Source of the DNA: Ailanthus altissimus | Lineage: Eukaryota; Streptophyta; Magnoliopsida; Sapindales; Simaroubaceae | NCBI GenBank assembly: GCA_946807835.1 | Contig: OX327697.1 | Span: forward strand, 12,087,001-12,151,000 | Length of the DNA: 64,000 nucleotides | Direction: 5' to 3' | In this document: positions 24,679-35,640 of the stretch, piece by piece | Position numbering within the stretch: the first letter of the stretch is position 1 | Layout of the letters: each line of letters starts with the position of its first letter | Made by a program: the position numbers and the translations under genes | The notes under the pieces: model-generated | What the model was told of the DNA's origin: nothing | Databases searched by the model: none | What the model saw: the letters and a program-made list of their open reading frames with translations, nothing else

Positions 24679-25695
24679 TGTTGGAAAATTGGTGATTCAA
24701 CAATCTTTGTTGGACAAGAATTGAGATTAATACCAAAGTTGAGAGTCACAAGAAGTCTAGAACGTGTGGGACATGTATGGAGAAGTCTAGGACGTGTGGA
24801 ACACGAAGGGGGACGTAAAATGGAACTTGAAGACGTGAGGAAGCAAGAAAATGCGGGATAGCCACTACAGGGCTGAGCGCCACGGTGCCCAGGACAGCAA
24901 CCCAGTGCCGCAGCGATGGGCACGATAATGCCCAGCACCGCGGTGCCTAGGGACGAGTGCCGCGGCACCAGACGCATTAAAAGTCTGTTTTTAATCTGAA
25001 TTTCTAGTTTTGAAAAGTTTTGGACTTCCAAAACAAGTGAACTCTTACTCCAATATAAAATAGGGTTAGTAGGCACGAAATACACCCTATATAAACACTT
25101 GTAAACCCTTGTTTAAGATCAAGCATCTAAGGTTTCAAGATGTAACCATAAGAGAGAATAGAGGAGCTAGGTAGGCACTAAGTGTGTGGTGCACTAGGGT
25201 GTAACCTTTGGGGAGTGTTTTTTCTTTAGGTTCTTTGAGTGAATAAAAGAGAAACACCATAGATCTTTTTGGCTTAGATGCTTGGGTTATTCTTATATTC
25301 CTTGTAAAAATCTCTTATGAGGAGATACTAAGAGGTCTTGGGAAGTCATGGTGATCAAAGGTAGATACTTAAAGGTCTCTATGAGAGATACTAAGGGGTC
25401 TTATGAGATCATTGATGATGTAAGAAGATACTTAGTGATCTATTTTAATAGTAAGAAGCTGGATCATAGATCTTCCGTGAACGTAGGCAATTTTGGGCCG
25501 AACCACGTATATCTTGTATCTTGTTGATTGGTTTGTTTTCTTTATCTTTTTTGGTGTGTTAATCTTATGTGTTCTTTCTTATGGTATCAAGTTATGATTT
25601 TTCGCTGCACATAGAGTAAAAGGGGTATTAAGGTTGTGGCTTAGTTGATGCCATAAAAGTGTCAAATTGAAGTACATGACGTAATATCCGCAACA
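24679..25695 (+). repeat. 3' LTR of element G
   Basis: TGTTGGAAAATTGG to CGCAACA, 1017 bases, the longer of the two LTRs because its GC-rich island (24873-24973) is fuller. That island repeats GCGCCACGGTGCC, GTGCCGCAGCG and ACCGCGGTGCC-like units. Confidence 0.85.
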
Positions 25696-27082
25696 AAAAC
25701 TTTATTTGGGGTAGAGAGTTATTGAAACATGGTGTTTGATGGCTTGTAGGAGATGGCTCATCTATTTCAGTTTTCACTAATTCATAGTTGTTGCAACCAT
25801 CTTCCTTTCGCACTATTATACCAAGCTTTAGGCAGGACATGTTCCTTGTTTTTTATTTGCTGAATGAGTATGGTTACTGAAATTTCAATGTTATGAATGC
25901 AATATTATAGCTTATGGATGTTGCATTTTTTTAGCTTCTATTCTAATCAATAGCCTTCTAGCAAATGGTAAGCTTCTATGGCAGTTTTCCTCATCTAGTG
26001 AGTATACCGTTATATCAAGATATAAGGTGGCTAGAATGACTAAAATGGATGCAAATTAGAATTCTAGTGTTTGGGAGTCCCCATTGTGACATGGTGGCGG
26101 AGATTATGGTCTTTACTTATTCCCTTGAAAATCAAAGTGTTCATGCGGCTTGCGTTTCATAATATTCTGCTAACTGTTTATAGTTTGCAACATCGACATC
26201 TCGATGCTTAGTCAATTTAATTTCAATGTGGTGATTGTGATGGGACACCTTTTCATACTTTGTTCTTGACTTCATCGATGGTTAAATTTGGGGGATTCTA
26301 GTATGTTTGGAGTGGCTGTTTTAGATTTTAGAGGTTATGACCCTGGGGGCTTTTTTATTACATTTTTTTATTTTTTTCTAGCTCAGGAGTTGAAAATGTT
26401 ATGTGTATTGATGTAGAGTTGCTGGATTTTTTGTAATGGGTTGCTACATGGCAATCTAAATGAATTGGCAAAACCATAATACAAAAAGTTGGATTGTTGT
26501 CATACGATTACCAGAAGTCACAGGAAATGCTTAAACCAAAGAGTGGTATTTGGCTGCCTCCTAATGCTAGAACTTGTAAGCTTAAAGTAGATGCACCTGT
26601 AAATTCGGAGGAAAAAATGATTGGTGTGGGTTGGGTGCTTTGCGACTCTTTGAGTGTGGTGCTTATAGCTTCGGCTAAATTATTCATGGCTTTATTCTCG
26701 GCTTTCTATGTTGAATATTTAGCTTTGATGGTTGGTCTCCAAGCTATTTGGGATTTACAAAGGGCTGTTATGCATAGGACTATTCTTATGGCATTTAAAT
26801 TGTAAGCAATTGGTCGATGCTATTAACTTGCAACTGTTCTCAAGTGTGGAGGACAATCTACTTGAGTATATTTCTAGGCTATTAGCTAGATATGAGTATG
26901 TTTCTTGTGTTTTTGTTTGGTACAAAAAAATATGATAGCTTATAAGTTAAATGGCAGCCTTGACTATTATGTCTAATGTTTGGGTTGGTTGTATCTCCGT
27001 TAGTCTTTGCGCTTGTATTTACAATGATTTTGTTTCTCCAATTAAATAAAATTAGCATTCTCTTTTAAAGAAAGGGTAATGA
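25696..27082 (+). pseudogene. LINE2, 3' part: linker, zinc-finger remnant and RNase H domain
   Basis: Resumes with FIWGRELLKHGV and WLVGDGSSISVF (25700-25775), the segment between RT and zf-RVT of plant LINEs. A zf-RVT remnant follows near 26095-26260 (IKVFMRLAFHNIL). The RNase H-like (RVT_3) domain covers 26510-26930: IWLPPNARTCKLKVDAPV with the first Asp, GVGWVLCDS, VEYLALMVGLQAIW with the Glu, then a frameshift near 26800. An AATTAAATAAAA poly(A)-signal-like sequence (27039-27050) and an A-rich tract near 27066 mark the probable 3' end. Confidence 0.75.
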
Positions 27083-27150
27083 ATAATGATCTAGTGATAA
27101 ATTGCAATGCAATTTTAAGAGGTGAAATCCCTCTCCCATGTCAAGGAAAA
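27083..27150 (+). repeat. SINE-like remnant
   Basis: TGATCTAGTGATAA (27088-27101) resembles a tRNA A box, and GAGGTGAAATCCC (27119-27131) a damaged B box, about 30 bases apart as in tRNA-derived SINEs. It sits directly downstream of the LINE2 tail. Could also be chance similarity. Confidence 0.35.
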
Positions 27151-27197
27151 AGAAAGTTTGTTGTCTTTTTTTTATAGTCTTAACGGTATTATGAGTA

Positions 27198-27637
27198 AAG
27201 GTGGGTAAAAAATTGGCCAACCAAATTGAACTGAGTAAACCAAACAGAATCGGCTTGGTTTAATTCGATTTTTTTTTATTAGATTAGTTTTTTATTTTCA
27301 AAAATTAAAAATTTAATTCAATTTACAATTTCGGCCTTCTGCACCAAAAATCGAATTGAAAACTAAATTTTTTATTAAAAAATTACACGTGCTACTTTAA
27401 GAATGGAATAAAATTGAACCGAATTGAAAATCAAATCAAAAATGAACCTAATTTGAGTTCATTTAAAGTTAAATGTTCAAATCGAAGAATTGAACCTATT
27501 CGATTTGATTCACTATTTACCAATTCAATTTTCAATTTTATATTTCAAAAATTGACCGACTCAATTTAATTTTTAATTTACCTCAAAAATCAAACCGAAT
27601 CAAAAACACCCACCCTTAATCAAAAACACCCACCCTT
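27198..27637. mobile_element. MITE-like foldback repeat with GGGTGGGT ends
   Basis: Begins GGTGGGTAAAAAATTGG. The opposite end, read on the minus strand, begins GGGTGGGTGTTTTTGATTCGG, so the termini are inverted. The interior is filled with AACCRAATTGAA-type motifs and their complements, as in the common plant repeats with GGGTGGGCAAA ends. There is no coding capacity. The right end is duplicated: a 20-base unit occurs at 27598-27617 and 27618-27637. No clear target duplication is seen. Confidence 0.5.
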
Positions 27638-29039
27638 ATTTTATACTAATGAAGTAAGGTTGAGCCAGGGCTTACAGTAAAAATCATAGATAAATTGGGC
27701 TTACTTTTAGGTTATGAGCCCATTATTCAGAACCACACCCAAATTCATTTATTTAATCAATTAGACAATTGTCCATCAAATTCAAATTAAAACTTTACTC
27801 CTTCCCATAATATATCTACTACAAGGAATAGGAATAGGATGCCACATTAATCTAGACAATTTAGTTGACAAGTCTGTTTTCAAGAAAGGAGTTTAGAAAT
27901 CTTTAAATAATACAAGAATTTGTCAACTCAGTATAAATAATGAGCTGAGGAAATGGTGGTTGTGTTGAGTTTAAGAAATCTTTAATTACTTTAATAATAC
28001 AAAAATTTGATAATTTGGAAATATAATAACATTTTTTATTGGTATATTTGCCTTTTTATTTTTTCTTTCCTTGAAATGGAATTGGTAATATTACTGTCAA
28101 TTAAAGATAGAAGTGCAAAAGCAGTTGTATAGTCCAAAGACATAACTCGTTTTATTATCTTTACGGCAGATAATTTGGTCTGTCGTTCTAGGTTTAGATA
28201 TATATACTTTATAATAAAATCGTTCTAATGTCATTAAATGATATCATTATAAAATTATACAAAATTCAAATCTTTCTACAAGTATGACTAGATTTGATAT
28301 TACTGGTGGAAGAAAATGTCCATACTTTAAACTATCTACATGATGATGATTTTTTTTTTTATAATCAAGCTAATTGATTTAAACCAGCAGAAAAAAGTTA
28401 AAATGAAAAAAAAAAGAATAAATAAAGAGCTTCTGTTGCTTAGTTTTTTACCTTAAAACCAGTTTTACAACCTAATTGATGATTAATTGATTATAAAGTG
28501 GGTCCTGAATAATTATTTAAATTATCTACCAAAAAATTCAAACCCTTATCTAATAAGAAAGAAAATAAAACAATGATGATAACTAATAACAAATGTTGCT
28601 TCTTCTTCTTTGGCGGGTCAAGTCAACAAAAAATAATACTTGATTGTTTCTTAATTTTCGTATGATGCCACCCAGATTCCAGCTAAGCTACAACCTGGAG
28701 ACTTACGAAAATATGGTTGACACTTCGCTTCGGGGGAATGAAGACAGTGCTATACCAATTTGCAAATCGATTTTAAAAAAAAAAAGGGATAAGCAAGAAT
28801 TTAAGACTTTTTGTTTTGGTGAAGTAAGAGTGGCGTGCTGCCTGCAATTGTGGGCAATAATTATCGTTAATTATATATTGTGTTAGAAAAAGAGAGGATA
28901 TTGTGGGCTGAAAAGTAAACAAAAGTGTAATTAACTTTGGAAAATATTAGGTTTGTATTCGGGGCTAAACCTAATTCATGGCTGAATTAGCGGAGATTTC
29001 AAGGTAACCTTAAGCTTTGGATGCCTTCATACCCACGCT
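27638..29039. other. Spacer with one unexplained small open frame
   Basis: AT-rich and mostly featureless. At 28644-28886 (plus strand) an 80-codon frame is open (opens MFLNFRMMPPRF, then a Lys-rich SILKKKRDKQEF segment). It has more mixed composition than its surroundings but resembles no family I know, and has no neighbouring exon or clear promoter. I would not call it a gene without expression evidence. The last bases (29033-29039, CCACGCT) may be the left target duplication of LINE1. Confidence 0.35.
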
Positions 29040-29059
29040 CTTTTTATTTTTATTTTTTT

Positions 29060-29778
29060 TGGAAACAAGGAATACTTTATTAGATAAATTCAAAGGAGTA
29101 CTCAACTCCTCAATAAAAATATTTTCAAAATGGTTCGGTACTTCACCGTGCTGCATGGATTTATAATTTAAACTTAAAGCAAACTTTGCTAACTGATGGA
29201 CGACCTGATTCTTAGCATGAGCCGTTTAAAGAATTGTACACGAGAAGAAATAAGCAATACAATTATATATTTCTTGTAAGATAAAACCAAGTTTCTATAA
29301 TGACGAGGTCCTCACATGAATGTCTTTAACAATAGACTCCACATCTAATTCAAGTTCAACAACCTCAAAACTCCTTTCTTGCACTAAAAGAAGGCCCTTA
29401 CGTATACCCGTAGCTTCAACCACAGGAATCGAGAATAAAGCATGTAAATGCATCGAGGAGGATAGCAAAATAGTTTCGTGGAAGTCTCGGAACACCACCA
29501 CAAGAGCATGTAAGTGCTTCATCCAACAAAGTTCAGAGATGCATCTGTGTTTATTTTATGTTGCCGGTACTTGAACGTGCCATTGAGCTCTGCATGTTGC
29601 TTGGTCGAGAAACCTATTGATAATGCGCCATTTGAAATTCTTCAAGATATAACTTAGACCAATTCGGTATATGCTTGTCTGCATGAAGAAATTGGTTTTG
29701 AATAAACCAAGTCCTACATAGAATAATTGACAGGAGCTCTTGTCCAGAGTCCTAAAGTTGATTCATGTAGGTGATGAA
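29060..29778 (-). pseudogene. LINE1 ORF2, C-terminal RNase H domain and 3' end
   Basis: The minus-strand frame at 29522-29295 reads PVVEATGIRKGLLLVQER and VELELDVESIVKDIH, the Glu- and Asp-bearing strands of an RVT_3 RNase H domain. Further left, in shifted frames, NQVVHQLAKFALSL appears (about 29215-29170), the usual closing motif with His. ORF2 ends near 29080. The A-rich tail follows. 29774-29778 (ATGAA) is the left target duplication of copia C. Confidence 0.75.
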
Positions 29779-31198
29779 TATTAGACATCTTATGTTATTT
29801 TATACCTTTAAAGCATGTGTAATAATATTTTATTAGATTAATAAAATTTATTTATACATATAATTGAGCATACATTGACAAGCTCATATTTATAAAGTAT
29901 GTGATCTATTTATTAGGCATATGATGCTAATGCAGAGAGTATATATCACAGGTTCGTTATAAATTAAATCTAGTTTGTAACCATTAATGAAAAATGGCAT
30001 TTCATTATGTAAGATTATAGTTTTTCTGCTTCTTATAGTGAATGATTTGCCTTGATCATTGAAGTAGAGACTTCGAATAAAAACTAATGTATATGTTACA
30101 TTGAATGGGACTACTGTAAATTTCGATCTGGTTAACTAAATGTTGTAGATCTTAATTCACAAAAGTTTTAATAAACTTAATTGATCTTAATCATGAGCAA
30201 GTAATGAATTTACATTCATGCATTGTATCTTTTGAATTATCACGGAGTGAGATCCAAATAAACGGTCAAAACCTCGATAGCTTGGAGATATAATTTCATA
30301 GGTCGTAGGAACATATATTTGCAAGATGGAATCTAATAATTAATGTCCACCTAAGATGTTTGCAATTCTTGATCATTAGAATATGTGGCCACAGTTTATT
30401 CAATAAATTATTTATTAAATAATAATATTTATTTGTAAATTTATTTACAAATATAGATATATTAAAAGTGATCATTAGAGTATTTAGTGACTTAAAGGCG
30501 AATAAATAATTAAATAGAAAAAATATTTTTTTCATGGCCTAATTTTAATTATGAACATCAATTAGAGAGTCAATTAAGTGATTATTATTGGTCTAAAGAC
30601 TAAGCCAAATTTAATTTAAAGGAGTTTTAATTAAATGAGCTTTTACTTTATAACATGGGTTACTAGAGTACAATCATTGGCTTACAGTGGAATATCCTAG
30701 GAATAACTTAGAAGAATTGGTCTACTATGAGATAATAAGGATTAGGCCCTTTAAGTTGAAGTTAAGAAGCCTATGGGTCTTACAGTCCCTATACTAGCTC
30801 AAATCCTAATCAAACTCTAATTTTCTAATCCTAATAAAATTCTAAATACACAAGGGAGATCCTTTTATATATGGGAGGTATGGAGTAATAAACTACAACA
30901 ACCATAGAGAGAAATTTTTTTTTTTATGTATTCTTATATGAAAAAAGAATTTAATTAATACAATTCTCTCAGATTTGGATAATAGTGTGTTTAGAGATTA
31001 AGAAAGATCCACGTATCTACACGCGTTGAGTTTGAAGATTGAGGATAGTAGAGAAAATTGCAGCTAGTCAATTCAAGATATGCTATAGCGAGAAATTGAG
31101 GTAATCTTCTATCCCTATACATGTATTTATGAACAAGACGATCTGGTTTCTGCTGCGTTTAATTTTATAAATAGAATTTTTTTTATTTAATACCAACA
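29779..31198 (+). repeat. 5' LTR of copia C
   Basis: TATTAGAC to ACCAACA, 1420 bases. Homologous to 38776-40152 and to the reverse complements of 41021-42438 and 47673-49068. A TATA candidate (TTATATATGGG) lies near 30864-30874, about 330 bases before the LTR end. Confidence 0.9.
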
Positions 31199-31200
31199 AC

Positions 31201-31216
31201 TTGTATCAAAGCCGCC
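31201..31216 (+). other. Primer binding site for initiator tRNA-Met (copia C), mutated
   Basis: TTGTATCAAAGCCGCC, two bases after the LTR end. It corresponds to the standard TGGTATCAGAGCC start with two substitutions in the first 13 positions. Element D has TGGTATTAAAGTCGCC at the same place. Confidence 0.8.
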
Positions 31217-32994
31217 TTATTTCATATTACATGTATAATTTATTTTGTGTATAATAGTAATTGTTTATTGTGGCACCAATTGCATACTAATCTATATTGT
31301 TATTTTTATTAATTATGTAATGAATAGTTATATCCAATAATTCATTGTTAGATATTTGTTTGTATTTTTTTCTTAGAATTGTAACAAGAGGGGGTGATGA
31401 AATTGTATCACAATTTCTTCTCTTGATTAGGTTAATTCTTGGTGATTCTTTAGATTTCTTTGTAAGTCAAATAAATAGTTTAGGGTTTTTATTTGTAATT
31501 TAAAAAATATGTATTTTATTATTTTAGTTGTAATAATTAAAAAAAAAGAAGAAAAATGTTTTTTAAAAAAAGGAAAAGAGTGGGTGGCCGTGTGTTAAAG
31601 ATGATGCAACTAGGTTTTCATCTGTAAAATATCACATAAGCCCTTCTTTATTATAAAAAATTCTATTTTTGGTCAAGATATTTACATTCTGCATAAATAA
31701 ACCCTTAAAAGTTTGTCAATTGTGTAAATAGACCTAAACAGAATTATTTTATTGCACTCAGCCCCCTTCAGGACTTGGGAAACTTTGAGATATTTACAAA
31801 TAGGTTCTAAATTTAACCCAAATTTATTTTTAGATTAATTTTGGGTATTTGTAAATTTAAACTTTTGTTCAAACTACTTTTAATTTTTGTTCAATTTTAT
31901 AAAACAATTTATGTGGACTATTTTATTAAAATTATTGGGTCTAAAAATATTTTAAATTTTTTTTAAGGCTTAAAGAAATTTTAACCTTAAGATATGTCGA
32001 ATTTATTTTTAAAATAAGTGGACCAAAGAAAATTAAGAAGCCCAAAATTCAAGACCATAAAAGAAAACAAGTAAGAGAAGGTAACATTATGAAAGAGCTC
32101 AAGTTGACTTTAAGGAAGATTTTGAAGAATTTAGGCTTAATTTTTAATATTTTTCTTCCTAGAAAAAGCCATGAATTATGAGTTATTTATTTATCTACTT
32201 AATTGATTTGATGAATAATATATCATATAGATTAAGGGTGCCACATTCACATGTCCATGCATAAAATATATCATATTGTATGACATTAATGTTCTAATGA
32301 GATTAGGATAAGATTATTGTTATATTTTTAATATTATATTAATTAATTATTTGACATTACCTTATTAATTATTTTATGAAAATAAAATTAGATATTAATG
32401 AGTACAACATCATTTTATAAATTAATTAAAAACTCTAAGAATTAAAATATTGAGTGAGGGAGGGCTTTAGGCATAAATCACATGGGCTCCATTATTGGTC
32501 CTATAGTAAGGTAGATTAATGCCTTACCTCAAATCGTATGAGCTCCCTACGAAGGATATTAATCAGAACTAGTTACTAGATAAGACTTTCTTAAAAGATA
32601 AGATCCAGTATAGGACTCATGCGAAACTGACTACCATACGGTGGCTTTTTTAATTGGAAAATATAAAGAATTGAAATAATGGCTATGCACTCAACTTAGG
32701 TTGGTTGATATCCTCCCTACGGAGTTTTTGTCAATTAAATCTAAGAGTTAAAGAATCAGTAGTTTATTATTATTTTATATGAGATATCGAGATAATAATA
32801 ATAAATTAGTATGGTACTAGTCTAATTTATGATGGATATGACCACCCTACGGAGGCGTATTCTGAATGAAAATGAGATTACAGATGTATAATGTAGTTAA
32901 AGAGCTCTACATAAATGCATTTCATACATTCATGCAAAAGTTTCACATGTTATCAGATAATTTATGCTTATGTATGAATTTATTTTTCAGAATC
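31217..32994 (+). other. Long untranslated leader of copia C, with tetraloop hairpin series
   Basis: About 1.8 kb with no coding frame between primer site and gag, and a matching leader of about 1.6 kb in element D. Four short inverted motifs with an (A/C)TAC loop lie at 32543-32554, 32631-32644, 32713-32724 and 32843-32855. The stems are CTCC/GAAG, CTACC/GGTGG, CTCC/GGAG and CCACC/GGAGG. Their conservation in D suggests a structured RNA region such as a packaging or dimerisation signal, which is inference. Confidence 0.6.
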
Positions 32995-35640
32995 ATGTCT
33001 TCATTCAGCCCACTAGCATCCGTCTTAAACCAAAACAGGATAACCGAGAATAATTATGTAGATTGGGAAAGGAACTTAGTGTTGGAGCTGGTGCTCACGT
33101 GCCATTCCAATATTGTATGAATATTAATTGTTAATATTTATACAATAAATATTTCGAATAAAGATTGTTAATATCATATTAATATGGTATAATGCTTGTA
33201 ACATTAGAGACATTGTTTGATCTGAAAGAGTTCAGATCTGGTCTAAAGGAGTTTAGATCAGAACTAATAGTTAGCAAAGCTGAGAGTTATAAATGCTAAA
33301 AGTTAGCACTGTTAAGAGTTAGCAGGTTATAAGAGTCAGCGAGGTCTAAAGAGTTAGAACCTTGTCTATAATGGGACAAAGACCTGAGAGTATACTTGTA
33401 ATGATATAGTTGCAAAGAGTTGCAATAGGTGTTAAGAAATATAATTATGTAAGTATGTCTCAAAGATAATGTTCCTGATCTATAATCACTAATGCGGGTC
33501 TATCGGTGATTCACTTTATATAGATTAGTGTATGTTTATATCTGACTGGTTCAGATGGTTGTTCTTAGCTGACCATGAGCTTAGAGCTTGTATAGGCATG
33601 CGGGTATCCAGTCAAGACTGGATACTGAACAGACTTATGAGAACCCCAATAGATATCCTATGACACCGTCAAAGGAAGGTCCTCTCGAGTTGAGTAGTAT
33701 TCGTGGTCCTTTGACCTGAGCGCCACGGTGGTCTTGTGAGTGATCCATCATGCTTTGGTTCCACATATGTCAGAGACCTTTCATGGTCTGACCGCTATGT
33801 GTCGCTGGGTATGGTCCGATGCTCATGGAGTCCGGTGTGCGTAGATACGGGATCCGTTAGCTTACGTAGGTAAGTTGTATATCCGATGCTCCGAGATTGT
33901 ATTTCATAAAGTCTTGTGGCCACAAGCATAAACCCGGGAAAAGAGTTTCCCATAGGGTTAAACAATATAGCAAAAGTGTTTGCGTATATTGTTTATAGAG
34001 ATACGAATCTGGAGATAAGTTTATGGATGAGCAAATGGGGATTTGACGGTGCTGATCTATATCCCCGCACATCTAGGATATAAATGATGGAAGGATTATA
34101 CGTATACGTTATGACCTCAACTTGTATGGTCTGACACGCTGATTTGTAATATTCGTAACGTGTGCGTGGGGCATCGATTACGGATTAATGGAACAGTTCC
34201 ATTTGACAAATCGGGTGTAGACCTAGTGAGTCCCAATATGAAATGTACTCTTTGAGCACTTGGGCAGTGTACCGTATTGAATTGTTCAATACAGTATAAT
34301 TCAGCAGTTACTAAGGTTACGTTAACTAAAGTATGTGGTTAAATTGGTGGGACCCACTTTAGGTTAACTTGGTAACCGAGTAAGGATATAATAGTAATTT
34401 CACTTTATGATTATTTAATTGTTAAATAATTAAAATAAATATTTATTTATTTAATTGTTAAATAAATTAATTTAACATAACTAAGGTTAAAAGTTAACCA
34501 AGTGGTTAAGTTAAGTTAACCTTACTTAAAGGTTAAGTAAAGGTTAACCTAACCATGGTTAAGTTAGTTAACTATGGTTAAATTAATTAAATATTTATTA
34601 ACTTAAAGGTTAAGTTAAAATAATCTAACTAAGGTTAGGTTAAGCCAAATGAAATGCAAATGAAATTCAAATTAGTTTGGAATTAATTCATTTGTATATA
34701 AAGTGAAATGAAATTGAAAATAATTAATGTTTTAGATTTTAGGTTTTGCATTTTGGGAGCCAATTCAATTTGAGAAATTGAAATTGTTTGTTTTGTGTTT
34801 TAAGTGTTAGAACAACAAAACAAATTGAATTAATGGTTACTAAATGTAATAACTAAAAACAAGATTTGTTTTATTTATTCAAGAGTTGAATAAAAGGAAA
34901 AACAAATTTAATTAAGTTAAATGGTTTAACTTTGTAAAATGTTTAAGAGTTAAACACAAATGCTGGATTAAGATGCTGCCATTTTAGACAATCAAACCCA
35001 CCCTTGTTGATTGCTAGAATTGATCAAAGATTCATTTCATGGTGGACTTCAAGAAAATTAATCCAAAGGCTTCATTGGTGATATTTCTCAATCTCGAATT
35101 TCAGATTAATCAAATGTTATTTTCTGTGTTCATTATATGTAATCTTCCGCTGTGCACATGTATGTATGAGATATGTATATTGTTTGTATGATGAACACAA
35201 CCCACATGCAAGAACCCTAAGTTAAGTAAATTCGCCCCAACACAAACCCAACACTTAGATATTAAACTCACAGTTAAAAAGCATAAATATGTCATGACTG
35301 ATAAATGTACTCAAATACCTAATGAAAATGCACCCCAAGATGAAATAAATGCTTACAATAGTCAATTGACTAAGGGCCCATCTTCATCTTTTAGTCTCGA
35401 TCCAAGAGGAAAGAGTAATAAGAAGAAGAACAATAACCCAAAGAAAGCATTTAATTTAGGATTTATGCAAATTCATAAAACGGTAGTAAGGCCCAAAGAA
35501 AAGTGTTTCCAATGTGGCATTAAAGGGCATTAGAAGAGAAACTATCCTTTAATTACGTTTTCAATAGCTAAAATGACAGCTTCGCCTTCTAGTAAAATTC
35601 TTTTTATTGAGACATGTTTAGTGGTTGATTCTACTGATTT
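32995..35640 (+). pseudogene. Gag of copia C, split by a solo LTR and lacking its core
   Basis: Starts at ATG 32995 with MSSFSPLASVLNQNRITENN and the YVDWERN motif typical of copia Gag N-termini. It is cut at 33079 by a family A solo LTR and resumes at 35254-35258. From 35294 the frame passes TDKCTQIPNE directly to a basic segment (RGKSNKKKNNNPKKAF) and a zinc knuckle CFQCGIKGH (35507-35533). The usual middle of copia Gag, 150-200 residues including the UBN2-type domain, is missing, exactly as in element D. A stop (TAG) replaces the Trp codon after the knuckle's His, where D keeps TGG. Confidence 0.8.
33075..35258 (+). mobile_element. Solo LTR of family A, copy 2, with CTTAG target duplication
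   Basis: LTR 33080-35253, TGTTGG...CCAACA, 2174 bases, the best-preserved ends of the family. CTTAG stands at 33075-33079 and 35254-35258. Element D carries the uninterrupted gag sequence with one CTTAG (complement at 45932-45936), which is the pre-insertion state. No internal domain is present. A TATA candidate, TATATAAAG, is at 34695-34703. The part at 34300-34660 has an array of GGTTAA motifs not seen in the other copies. Confidence 0.95.

Larger units (their letters stand above)
22586..25695 (+). mobile_element. Non-coding LTR retrotransposon (element G, LARD-like)
   Basis: Two LTRs of about 1 kb (22586-23541 and 24679-25695) enclose only about 1.1 kb of internal sequence. A clear initiator tRNA-Met primer site follows the left LTR and a GAGGGGTT purine tract precedes the right LTR. 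No gag or pol frame is visible inside, so it would depend on another element's proteins. It interrupts LINE2: RT/linker sequence stops at 22585 and the LIWGRELLKHGV-type segment resumes right after 25695. The 5-base flanks (GAAGT, AAAAC) do not match, so the target duplication is not supported. Confidence 0.8.

Noticed and set aside
24666..25085. A 139-codon minus-strand frame (and 22653-22931) with Pro/Ser-rich sequence
   Set aside because: Both lie at equivalent positions in the two LTRs of element G and reflect the GC-rich island and base skew. They differ by frameshifts and have no domain.
22581..25700. A target duplication for element G
   Set aside because: The flanks GAAGT and AAAAC match poorly, so I did not claim one.
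20518..27105. CTAGTG shared near both ends of LINE2 as a target duplication
   Set aside because: Only six bases and not adjacent to a clear poly(A) tail. It overlaps the SINE-like A box on the right, so chance is likely.
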